Shown here: piece after piece, positions 9,351-18,370 of the stretch | Layout of the letters: every line of letters starts with the position of its first letter | Numbering within the stretch: position 1 is the stretch's first letter | NCBI GenBank assembly: GCA_003249555.1 | Contig: QKIQ01000057.1 | Coordinates: forward strand, 1-64,000 | From: Clostridia bacterium | GTDB taxonomy: Bacteria; Bacillota; Clostridia; Christensenellales; SZUA-584 | Direction: 5' to 3' | DNA length: 64,000 nucleotides | Notes under the pieces: model-generated | The model's database searches: none | What the model was told of the DNA's origin: nothing | Seen by the model: the letters and a program-made list of their open reading frames with translations, nothing else | Position numbers and translations under genes: made by a program

Positions 9351-12300
9351 ATGAAGAGATGCAAATCGATATGTTTTTTCATATCAATTCTTGTTGTAAT
9401 ATCTTTTTTGTCGTCTTGTTTTTCAAACTCTCATGACAATTCGTTTATAGAAAATCAGCAGCCGCCCTCACAACCCCAGTTTGATGAGACAGGTACTGAA
9501 AATGAAAACCAACTTAACGAATCGGCACGGGTTTTTATTAAGTATGGGTTAATTGATGAAAATCAGTATTCAGCAGATAATTATGTATCCAGAGTTGTTG
9601 CGGTACAGATGATTGCTGACATTACGGGCCTTGCTAAAGAGGCACAAAGCAGTTCATATACTCATCCGTTTATCGACTTGTCTGATAAAGCGGAAAAGCA
9701 AATCGGGTATTTATATCATCTCTGTATTATAGACGGCATCTCAAATAACAGCTTCATGGAAGACGAGATCTGCAATCTCGACACTTTCCTTGTCTTCTTG
9801 CTGAGGGCACTCAATCATATTGGCGGAGAAGAGGGCAACATTCTCATAGAGAATGCTCGTAAAACGGCACTGGATAAAGGCTTAATATCTGGCGCGCTAG
9901 AGGAAAGCGACGGCCTTTTATCCGTTAATGATGCCTTTGATATATGCCACAACGCCTTATATGCATACATCAATGATGATGAAACACTGCTCACATACTT
10001 AAACAAAAAGGGCATGATTAAGACGGCTGATAAAGAAGGTATTAACCAGGCCTATGAAATCTTGGGAAACGGTAAACCTTTTTTTGAAGAGGCATTCGAC
10101 GACAAAAAAATATCCGGATACAACATCAGCCAAAATGGAAAGACATATTGGCATGGAAGCAGAGTAAAAGGAACGGATAACAAGATCACCGAAGATGGAT
10201 ATCTGCAGCTTGCGGGCACAGGACAAGAATTAGTGGAAGACCAGCAATACGCTCTTGACAAAGACTTGATGCAGGGAAATGAAAGCTACGGCATGACATT
10301 TACCGTCAACATCGCAAACATGGGAAATGAGGGCGATGAGAAACGTGTTATTTTTAGGGCCATTCCACGAACTGCTGATAAAGAATTTTCCAAGTATTAT
10401 GCGGTTAATTATTATATGGTTATACCCTTGGGGGATTATCAGTCCAATTTGGCGAGGTGCAAATGGTCGATTACCAACACCAACGCGCCCAGCGGTACGA
10501 AGCCATTGACTGAGGCTTATTATCTGCTGAAAGAAAATGTGGATTATACAGCAAGACTGTTGATTGAAAACACAGACGACGGCAATGTCCATATCGCGTT
10601 TTATATTGACGGCGCAGACCGCTATACCACAGCGGAAGAACCTCTGCTTGAGTATACCGATTCTACCCAATACAAAATCATGCAAAGCGCGGCGGGGCCT
10701 GCTCTTGGGAATTCAGGGTATCAAAATTGGGAGTGGGGTTATGCGTCTAACGTTCGTTTTGACGAGGTTAAGCTCTATGATACGAAAAACTTTGCTGCTT
10801 TTACCGAGAAATCAAAGGAGTACGCAGAAACGCCAATGACGTTGCAGGAAGATGATCCTTACGCGGGTCAACTGAAATTTCTGGTTAACAACGGCGCTAT
10901 CAAGCCTTACCAAAGGAATTTGGATTTTGGCGGAAATGTCAGCGTCGCGCAATTCTTGGCTTCGGCGATGTATTTAAACGGTAAGCATATGAACGAAGGA
11001 CAGACGCTGGAAGAGTTTGTTCTGCCCACCTATCAGAAGCTGTTCAAGGGCACAGTGGTTGAAAAACAAACGGACTTGAGCCGGGATATAACAAGATACG
11101 AAGCGGCGCTGATTATCAAAAGCTTTATGCGCGGCAGTCCCGAAACAAACAAATATAATTCCTTGTTTAAAGATGAGTTGGAAAAGGATTATCAGAGCTC
11201 GGTTTATTTTGCGGTGCAAAACAGCTACCTTCTTCTGGATGAAAGCAATCAATTTAATGGGGACGCATTTGTATCAAGAGAAGACATGCTGAAGGTTTTT
11301 GTCTGCGCTGTGGATTCTCGTTTAAGGAATAAGAACTATCAGCTTCAAGTTCCCGGCATCATATCGGATAACGCGATATTGCAGGGCGGCAAACCGGTAC
11401 CGATATGCGGAAAGGGTATGAACGGGGATACTGTGACCGTCAAGTTTAACGGGCAGACAAAGACGGCCAGGGTTGTGGATGGTGAGTGGAGCCTTGAGCT
11501 GGATGCCATGCCGTATGGCGGCCCGTACGATATGACGATCAAAGACTCAGGCTATACATATACATTCAAAAAGCTATATGTGGGAGAGGTTTTTATTGTG
11601 GCTGGGCAGTCTAATGCTGAATGGACTGTATACAATTCGGATGATAACAAGGACACTTTGAAGAATTTTAACAATCAAACCCGTGTAAGGCTATTTCGAC
11701 CGAAGAGAGTAAGAGCGACGACGCCTCAATTTGATACTGAAACGCAATGGCAAGTGGCCTATAATGAGTATTACGAGCATCTTATGGGCGAAGCGAGTGC
11801 AGTTGGTGTTTTCTTTGTGCAAAAGCTTATGGAAATCAATCCTGAACTGAAAAATGTAAAGATAGGCATTGTTCAGATAACCTATGGAGGAACCAGTATC
11901 GAGCTTTTCTTGCCAGACTGCGTTAATGAAAAGAATCACTTCATCCAAAGTGACAACGGATTTATCGCTTCGGGCTTTTGGAATGGATATATGGACTGTG
12001 TCACGCCGTACGCGGCCAAGGCGATGATTTACTACCAAGGCGAAAACAGTGCGCATCTTGGCTATCAATACGAACCGATGCTCAGGGATTTTATATGGGG
12101 AGTCAGGAACGAATGTTGTGATTCCTCCCTGCCGGTAATGCTTGTTCAGTTGGCCGGCTACGGCGATAACTATGGACAGGATAACGATAAGTGGCCTCAG
12201 ATTAGGGAAATCCAGATGCGGGTTGCAAATACAACCGATAATGTGGGGCTGGTTACGGCGATAGATCTTTCAGATAAAGACCCATACGACATTCATCCGA

Positions 12301-13109
12301 CACAAAAAAGACCCATCGGCGACAGACTCGCCTATCTTGCGATGGAGCTGGTATACGGGCAAGCTAACGACAAAAAAAGCTCAACGTTAACCGGTTATGA
12401 GCATGACGGAAATGTATTAAAGCTCAAGTTTGACGCAAAAGAGCTCTACATCAAAGAGGATGTTTTCGGGGATGTCGCTTTTGAAATTATGAATCCTGAC
12501 GGCACGTGGGTATCCGCGCAGGTTAAAGTAGATGGTAATAGTTTATTGGTTTGGAACGATGGGACGGCTGTACCCGAAGGCGTCAGATACGCATGGGCGA
12601 ATTATCCCAAAGCGTGTCTTTTCAATGAGGATGGCCTTCCTGTTCTACCGTTTAATACAACAAAGGACTTAAGCAAAGTCATTTCGCATGATGATTTTAC
12701 AACAAATGAGCACTATTTGAAAAAGGCATATCATTTATTAAATGACAATGATGTGATCATCAATTTAACAAGAAATAATGAGCATCGGCATGTCAAAGCG
12801 GTCAATGCGTATTTGCTGGAATACACCGACGGTGACATAGAGGGACAGGCGCCCGGAGATCAAATTGTGTTGCTCAAGAAACAGGAAGATTTTATTTGCG
12901 AAAGCGGAACCACGGAAACGATTGTTATTGCGGTCGGACATGGGCTTTTGGTGGGAGACTGGATACGAAACATAAAACTTGACGCATTGACACAGGTGCT
13001 GGAAGTGATTGATGAGAATACAGTGCGGGTCGGTTTTGTTGCAAACCAATGTGACGGTAACCGATTTGAAGTCTATAAAAATACGGGAGTCATAACGGCG
13101 GAAAAGTAA
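9351..13109 (+). CDS. Lipoprotein with SLH-like repeats and sialate O-acetylesterase-type SGNH domain
   Basis: Signal peptide/lipobox FLSSC; SLH-like repeats in N-terminal half; GEVFIVAGQSNAEW block I and later DKDPYDIHPTQKRPIGDRLA; ATG at 9351 has RBS GGGGGA. Confidence 0.8.
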   Translation: MKRCKSICFFISILVVISFLSSCFSNSHDNSFIENQQPPSQPQFDETGTENENQLNESARVFIKYGLIDENQYSADNYVSRVVAVQMIADITGLAKEAQSSSYTHPFIDLSDKAEKQIGYLYHLCIIDGISNNSFMEDEICNLDTFLVFLLRALNHIGGEEGNILIENARKTALDKGLISGALEESDGLLSVNDAFDICHNALYAYINDDETLLTYLNKKGMIKTADKEGINQAYEILGNGKPFFEEAFDDKKISGYNISQNGKTYWHGSRVKGTDNKITEDGYLQLAGTGQELVEDQQYALDKDLMQGNESYGMTFTVNIANMGNEGDEKRVIFRAIPRTADKEFSKYYAVNYYMVIPLGDYQSNLARCKWSITNTNAPSGTKPLTEAYYLLKENVDYTARLLIENTDDGNVHIAFYIDGADRYTTAEEPLLEYTDSTQYKIMQSAAGPALGNSGYQNWEWGYASNVRFDEVKLYDTKNFAAFTEKSKEYAETPMTLQEDDPYAGQLKFLVNNGAIKPYQRNLDFGGNVSVAQFLASAMYLNGKHMNEGQTLEEFVLPTYQKLFKGTVVEKQTDLSRDITRYEAALIIKSFMRGSPETNKYNSLFKDELEKDYQSSVYFAVQNSYLLLDESNQFNGDAFVSREDMLKVFVCAVDSRLRNKNYQLQVPGIISDNAILQGGKPVPICGKGMNGDTVTVKFNGQTKTARVVDGEWSLELDAMPYGGPYDMTIKDSGYTYTFKKLYVGEVFIVAGQSNAEWTVYNSDDNKDTLKNFNNQTRVRLFRPKRVRATTPQFDTETQWQVAYNEYYEHLMGEASAVGVFFVQKLMEINPELKNVKIGIVQITYGGTSIELFLPDCVNEKNHFIQSDNGFIASGFWNGYMDCVTPYAAKAMIYYQGENSAHLGYQYEPMLRDFIWGVRNECCDSSLPVMLVQLAGYGDNYGQDNDKWPQIREIQMRVANTTDNVGLVTAIDLSDKDPYDIHPTQKRPIGDRLAYLAMELVYGQANDKKSSTLTGYEHDGNVLKLKFDAKELYIKEDVFGDVAFEIMNPDGTWVSAQVKVDGNSLLVWNDGTAVPEGVRYAWANYPKACLFNEDGLPVLPFNTTKDLSKVISHDDFTTNEHYLKKAYHLLNDNDVIINLTRNNEHRHVKAVNAYLLEYTDGDIEGQAPGDQIVLLKKQEDFICESGTTETIVIAVGHGLLVGDWIRNIKLDALTQVLEVIDENTVRVGFVANQCDGNRFEVYKNTGVITAEK

Positions 13110-13113
13110 GAGC

Positions 13114-14691
13114 ATGGAATCGAGAATGCAAAGACGATACCGCAAAGCGACTGAGGTCACTGAGGAGAGACGGTATCGAAAAAAGAATAAGGGAAACGGG
13201 AGAAGACGGTTTCGCAGCGCCCTTATGGCAGAAAAACAGTTTCCGTTTGTATCTGTGGGCGCGGTTATAGTGGCGCTGATTGTTATTACAATCGTCTTAT
13301 TTGTGCCGCCATATGTGGGCATGGAAGATAACGGTGATTACGCCAGAGTGACCTATGGACAGGGCCTTTATGATTTGCCGGAAAACAGCGAGCTTCTGTA
13401 TAACGGCTATTTTATTAAAGATTACGGCATCATGCAGTATTATAACGAATATAGCAGCACTGTCTTTACGTCTCAGGTGCTGTTCATTCAGCCAGCTATA
13501 TGGCTGGACAAGCTCTTTACGGGCAACGACGATATATTTGATCTCCGATTCCTTGGCATCGTGATGACGATATATTTTCTTATCGTATTATATTTTTTGG
13601 TTGAATATTTGTCCCATAAGCTATCGATTATCAGTCGAATGTCGATCGCGGCAGTTTGTTTGTTTGTCTTTGTGGACACGGGCTATACAGCTTACTTTAA
13701 TTCTTTCTTTTCTGAGCCGCTGGCATATATCAGTTTGCTGGCTTGTATCACATGCGCACTCATGTATGCGGATGAAAGGCACAATCAATATGTGCTGCTT
13801 GCCGGGTTTGTTATTAACGGTATGATACTGACGTTTTCAAAACAGCAATTTGCTCCAATCGGCGCGGTCCTTGGCATCATGTGCTTGTTTTTCCTGCTTA
13901 AAGCCGGCGCGCGCTTATTCAAATGGCTTATCGCACTGTCTTCCGCTGCGCTGCTGTTTACCGGTATATTCACCTATTTGCTGATTTCAACGGAGTTTAC
14001 CAATATCAACATGTATCATTCTATGACACGCGGCGTACTGATGACATCAGACAATCCGCCGGAAACGCTCGAATCGTTTGATATTGACAGCCAATACGAA
14101 CTACTTAATAAAACCATTTACTTTGACCGTTATCCGGTTATTGATCCTGAAGACGAAAGGCTTCAAGAGAACTTTTACAGCCAATATAATATTTTTTCAA
14201 TTGTGAAACACTACGTGTCGAACCCGGGCGCTTTTATGGAAATGATGAAGCTGGCGGCTCAAAATGCTTATATGATCCGGCCTGAATTGGGTAATTATGA
14301 ATATTCAAGCGGTTATCCGCCCAACCAAAAAGCACAGGATTTTTCTGTTTACAGCAATATTAAGCAAACATTAACGCCAAAAACAACGGGGTTTATCATT
14401 ATATGGATGGTTGTGGTTATCGCTTTATTTTATAAGAAAAGAATGAAGCAGATTATTATTTGCGGGCTCATATTAATTGGCTTATCGCAGATAATTGTAC
14501 CGATTTTTGGCGCGGGCGATGCGGATTTGGCAAAACATATGTTTTTGTATAACGTATCTTTTGATACTGTCAGCGTCATCGTGTTTGCCCATGTTGTGGC
14601 GTTTATAGACAAGAAGTACAAGGAGAGAAAAAAGGGCGCGCTTAAGGAACAGACGATACTTAACGATACATCAAACGGGCAGGTCACATGA
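13114..14691 (+). CDS. Polytopic membrane protein of EPS operon (possible GT-C-like; function unknown)
   Basis: About 10 hydrophobic helices; large extracytoplasmic loop GMEDNGDYARVTYGQGLYDLPEN; tightly packed in operon. Confidence 0.65.
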   Translation: MESRMQRRYRKATEVTEERRYRKKNKGNGRRRFRSALMAEKQFPFVSVGAVIVALIVITIVLFVPPYVGMEDNGDYARVTYGQGLYDLPENSELLYNGYFIKDYGIMQYYNEYSSTVFTSQVLFIQPAIWLDKLFTGNDDIFDLRFLGIVMTIYFLIVLYFLVEYLSHKLSIISRMSIAAVCLFVFVDTGYTAYFNSFFSEPLAYISLLACITCALMYADERHNQYVLLAGFVINGMILTFSKQQFAPIGAVLGIMCLFFLLKAGARLFKWLIALSSAALLFTGIFTYLLISTEFTNINMYHSMTRGVLMTSDNPPETLESFDIDSQYELLNKTIYFDRYPVIDPEDERLQENFYSQYNIFSIVKHYVSNPGAFMEMMKLAAQNAYMIRPELGNYEYSSGYPPNQKAQDFSVYSNIKQTLTPKTTGFIIIWMVVVIALFYKKRMKQIIICGLILIGLSQIIVPIFGAGDADLAKHMFLYNVSFDTVSVIVFAHVVAFIDKKYKERKKGALKEQTILNDTSNGQVT

Positions 14692-15800
14692 AAAAGATTG
14701 CGATACTGGCGGCGTTAATATTCATTTTATCATCGTGTTCTGCAGGAGGGACAAACACGCAGCCGAGCGAAACCGCCGGCGAAAAACAGAATAGCAGCAC
14801 GCAGCCGCAGACGCAACTGCGCGAGGACATCTGTTTTGATTTTTTAAAAACTGAGATGATCATACAGCAGGGCGGGGTTAGAACAAACTATCTTGACACA
14901 CCGCATAACAAGGATTTTGCCACCGGCGGCGAGGTGTTGTCTGAATCGATGGGGCTGCTGATGCTTTACGCGGTCGAGGCTCTTGATGAAGCGCTGTTTA
15001 AAAATGCGCTTGGCTTTGTGGAAGAAAGCTTGGATACCGGTAAAATCCTATCATACAGATATGCAGCCGAAACAGGTGCGTATCATGTGAACGCGTTTAT
15101 TGATGATATTAGGATTATCAGAGCTTTAATTCTAGCGGATGACGTATTTGACGGCCAATATTCAAAGCTTGCAAAAAAGTATGCTGACAGGCTATACGAT
15201 ACAAACGTCATAAACAATTGCGTCTTTGATATGTACGATGAGACGTATAATGTCCGCAATGATTTTGTTACTTTGTGCTATATCGATCTGTATACGATAC
15301 AACTGCTGCAAAGGGACGATGCGAAGTGGGAAAAGGTATTTGAATATATGCACGATATAATAAAGGATGGATATATCAATGATACATTTCCGATGTATGT
15401 GCCGTCTTATAGCTACGCAACGAAGCAATATCAGCATGGCGATATCAATACGGTTGAAGCGACGCTGACGGCGCTGAATCTGGCGCGCATTGGTGAATGT
15501 CCGCAGTCAACGGTCAGATACCTCAAAGACAGCATAGAAAACGGAGCCATTTATGGTTCATACAGTCATGATGGGACAAAACAAAGCGATACAGAGTCCA
15601 CAGCTGTTTATGCGATTTGCGCGCTTATTGCCAAAGAGGTTCAAGACGAGGACATGTACAAAATGTGTATCGACAAAATGAATCGCTTTCAGGTTATGGA
15701 CGAGAACAGTGAAGTGTACGGGGCCTTTGCCAATCCGGTCACTTTAGACTTGTATTCTTTTGATAATTTGATGGCATTGCTGGCGTACAGCCAAGGGTGA
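14688..15800 (+). CDS. Glycoside hydrolase family 8-like lipoprotein (CcsZ/PssZ/BcsZ-like)
   Basis: Lipobox LSSC; VLSESMGLLMLYAVEA resembles the GH8 SEGMGYGM motif; alpha/alpha-barrel-like sequence. Confidence 0.72.
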   Translation: MKKIAILAALIFILSSCSAGGTNTQPSETAGEKQNSSTQPQTQLREDICFDFLKTEMIIQQGGVRTNYLDTPHNKDFATGGEVLSESMGLLMLYAVEALDEALFKNALGFVEESLDTGKILSYRYAAETGAYHVNAFIDDIRIIRALILADDVFDGQYSKLAKKYADRLYDTNVINNCVFDMYDETYNVRNDFVTLCYIDLYTIQLLQRDDAKWEKVFEYMHDIIKDGYINDTFPMYVPSYSYATKQYQHGDINTVEATLTALNLARIGECPQSTVRYLKDSIENGAIYGSYSHDGTKQSDTESTAVYAICALIAKEVQDEDMYKMCIDKMNRFQVMDENSEVYGAFANPVTLDLYSFDNLMALLAYSQG

Positions 15801-15803
15801 AAG

Positions 15804-17084
15804 ATGATCAGAAAGGTATTCATATCAATATTAATAGCTGCGGTGATCGTAATGCCGCTTCCCACTGCCGTATATGCTCGCTCGGGTCAGGTGCTTTTGT
15901 TATACAACGATAAGGAAGAGATGCAGGTCATATCAAATCTGATCAAAGCGTGCGAAATGACGCCTGTGCCAATTGACAGCGTGGCGTATTCGACCGAAAT
16001 GATTGAGGATTATGAGTATGTGGTGCTGCAGGATGCTGCGCCGCTGAAAGATGTCTTGCAGTCGGGTAAAAGACCGTTGTGTCTGGGTGATGAATTTAAA
16101 GTCATTCCGGGCGCACAGGTGGATACCATAAACAGAAAAATGCATGCCGAGCTAAAAGTGTATGAAAACACCCAGTCGATAATCCTGGAGCAGGGCTTTT
16201 CATATATTTCCGATTACGACGGAGAAGCGATTGGCAGCATCAGTTTTGAGGGCAATCAGACACCGATGGGAGTGGTGACAGACAAAATTATGTTTGCCCC
16301 GTATTTTAGCCAAGACGACATCACGGCATTTGCGGTGGCCAAAATGCTCAATATATATTTCGGCAGGATAGACGGCGGAAAAATGTACGTCATGATTGAC
16401 GAAGTGTACCCGATTGACGATATTGACATGCTGGAACTTATAGCGGATGAATTCTACAACAGCGGCATACCGTTCGTGATGAGTATTATGCCGGTATATG
16501 AGAATACGGATTATCCGTCATTCAAAAGATATACAAACGCTTTAAAATATATTCAATCAAGAAACGGATCTTTGGTTATGCACGAACCGATCATGACGGG
16601 CAATGAGCTGGTTGGGGACGACATTGATGTGAGAATGGAAAAAGCGTACAAAAGCTTTGAAGAAAACGCTGTTCATATCTATGAAGAAACCTTGTTTCCC
16701 TATGAGGTTTCGCTTGATATGCTGGCGGGTGTTCATCCCCAAAATGAATTGTTTATCAGTTTGCCAATCGATACGATTATAAAATTTGAAGTGTTTGAGG
16801 ATAAAGCCGCGCTTGATGCGGCCATAGAGACGGTGAACAGCAAATGGCTGCAGATTGGCGACTATAATCGCAATTTTACAGACAACATAGCTGTTTATGA
16901 GGGCACTGAGATTGATGCAGATTTTACTTACAGAGAAAAAAGTGAGAGTAGCTTTGCTTTTTTGGTGGACAAGGGCAATCAAGTACTGACCGTAGTGGTT
17001 TTAATCAGCGGCTTTATTATTATCGCGCTGATCATATTTGGATATCGGTTGTACAGAGCGAAATTCCTTAAAAAAGGGAGATAG
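15804..17084 (+). CDS. DUF2334/polysaccharide-deacetylase-like protein with C-terminal TM helix
   Basis: Signal peptide; YVMIDEVYPIDDIDMLELIADEFYNSGIPFVMSIMPVY; C-terminal TM. Confidence 0.72.
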   Translation: MIRKVFISILIAAVIVMPLPTAVYARSGQVLLLYNDKEEMQVISNLIKACEMTPVPIDSVAYSTEMIEDYEYVVLQDAAPLKDVLQSGKRPLCLGDEFKVIPGAQVDTINRKMHAELKVYENTQSIILEQGFSYISDYDGEAIGSISFEGNQTPMGVVTDKIMFAPYFSQDDITAFAVAKMLNIYFGRIDGGKMYVMIDEVYPIDDIDMLELIADEFYNSGIPFVMSIMPVYENTDYPSFKRYTNALKYIQSRNGSLVMHEPIMTGNELVGDDIDVRMEKAYKSFEENAVHIYEETLFPYEVSLDMLAGVHPQNELFISLPIDTIIKFEVFEDKAALDAAIETVNSKWLQIGDYNRNFTDNIAVYEGTEIDADFTYREKSESSFAFLVDKGNQVLTVVVLISGFIIIALIIFGYRLYRAKFLKKGR

Positions 17085-17085
17085 T

Positions 17086-18333
17086 ATGAACAACGTCGAC
17101 TTGCTGGGCTTAATAGCGCTGATATGTATCTGGGCTTTGCTGATGGTAAACCAAGTACTGGTTGTGGCTGGCTATTTATATTATATAAAAGTCACAAGAT
17201 CACCAGCAAAAGCATTAGTCCGTTATCCGTATATCAGCGTGCTAGTGCCTGCCCACAATGAAGCGAAGGTGATCGTCAAAACGGTGGAATCTTTGTTGGA
17301 TCTTAATTATCCGGACAATAGATATGAGATTATTGTCATTAACGATAATTCGTCAGATAACAGCAAAGAACTCTTGGAGGAAATTCAAAAAAGGTACAAA
17401 AACAGAGCGCTAAAAGTCATCAATACCGATAAAGTGACAGGGGGAAAAGGAAAATCGAATGCGCTTAATATCGGGTATAAGCAATCCGCAGGAGAGTATA
17501 TTGTCGTTTATGATGCGGACAATACGCCTGAAAGAGATGCACTGATGTATCTTGTTGCGGAAATAGAAAACGATGACGAGCTTGCGGTGGTTATCGGTAA
17601 GTTCAGAACGAGAAACAGAGATGTGAACTTATTAACGCGTTTTATTAACATTGAAACGTTATCGTTTCAATGGATGGCACAGGCAGGCAGATGGCAGCTT
17701 TTCAATCTTTGCACGATACCCGGTACAAATTTTATCATACGGCGCGAAGTGATCGATAAAATCGGCGGGTGGGATATTCATGCTGTTGCGGAAGATACGG
17801 AGCTGAGTTTCAGAATCTACGCAATGGGATATAAAATTAAATTCATGCCGCTGTCTGTCACATGGGAACAAGAGCCGCAGACACTCAAAGTTTGGTTCAA
17901 ACAGAGAACGCGGTGGGTAAAAGGCAACATCTATGTGCTGATTAAACATCTTCCATCGTTATTCAGTGCGAAAAGTCAGCGAATGAAGTTTGATATGCTA
18001 TACTTTTTTTCAATCTATTTTATATTGCTGGGGGCGCTTATTATATCCGATGCGCTTTTTCTGCTGAACGCACTGGGGCTTATCACCATGACGCTTGCCA
18101 GCCTCAGTATTTTGCTATGGATGATGGCGATTTTCTTGTTTACGATAACTGTGTTTATCACATTGACGACGGAGAAAGGCGAAATGCGCGTGTCTAATCT
18201 GTTTGTCACTTTGTTGATGTACTTTACATATTGTAAGCTCTGGATGGTTGTGGCAGCATATGGTTTGGTTCAATACCTGATTGATATAGTTTTCAAAAGA
18301 AAAACAAGATGGTATAAAACCGAACGTTTTTAA
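17086..18333 (+). CDS. Family 2 processive glycosyltransferase, BcsA/PgaC-like, without C-terminal PilZ domain
   Basis: DADN, EDTELSFR, QRTRW (D,D,D,QxxRW) motifs; multiple TM helices; ends right after TM region. Confidence 0.9.
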   Translation: MNNVDLLGLIALICIWALLMVNQVLVVAGYLYYIKVTRSPAKALVRYPYISVLVPAHNEAKVIVKTVESLLDLNYPDNRYEIIVINDNSSDNSKELLEEIQKRYKNRALKVINTDKVTGGKGKSNALNIGYKQSAGEYIVVYDADNTPERDALMYLVAEIENDDELAVVIGKFRTRNRDVNLLTRFINIETLSFQWMAQAGRWQLFNLCTIPGTNFIIRREVIDKIGGWDIHAVAEDTELSFRIYAMGYKIKFMPLSVTWEQEPQTLKVWFKQRTRWVKGNIYVLIKHLPSLFSAKSQRMKFDMLYFFSIYFILLGALIISDALFLLNALGLITMTLASLSILLWMMAIFLFTITVFITLTTEKGEMRVSNLFVTLLMYFTYCKLWMVVAAYGLVQYLIDIVFKRKTRWYKTERF

Positions 18334-18370
18334 TAGTGGCTTTATGTGGTATATGTGAATAAGGAGTAGG

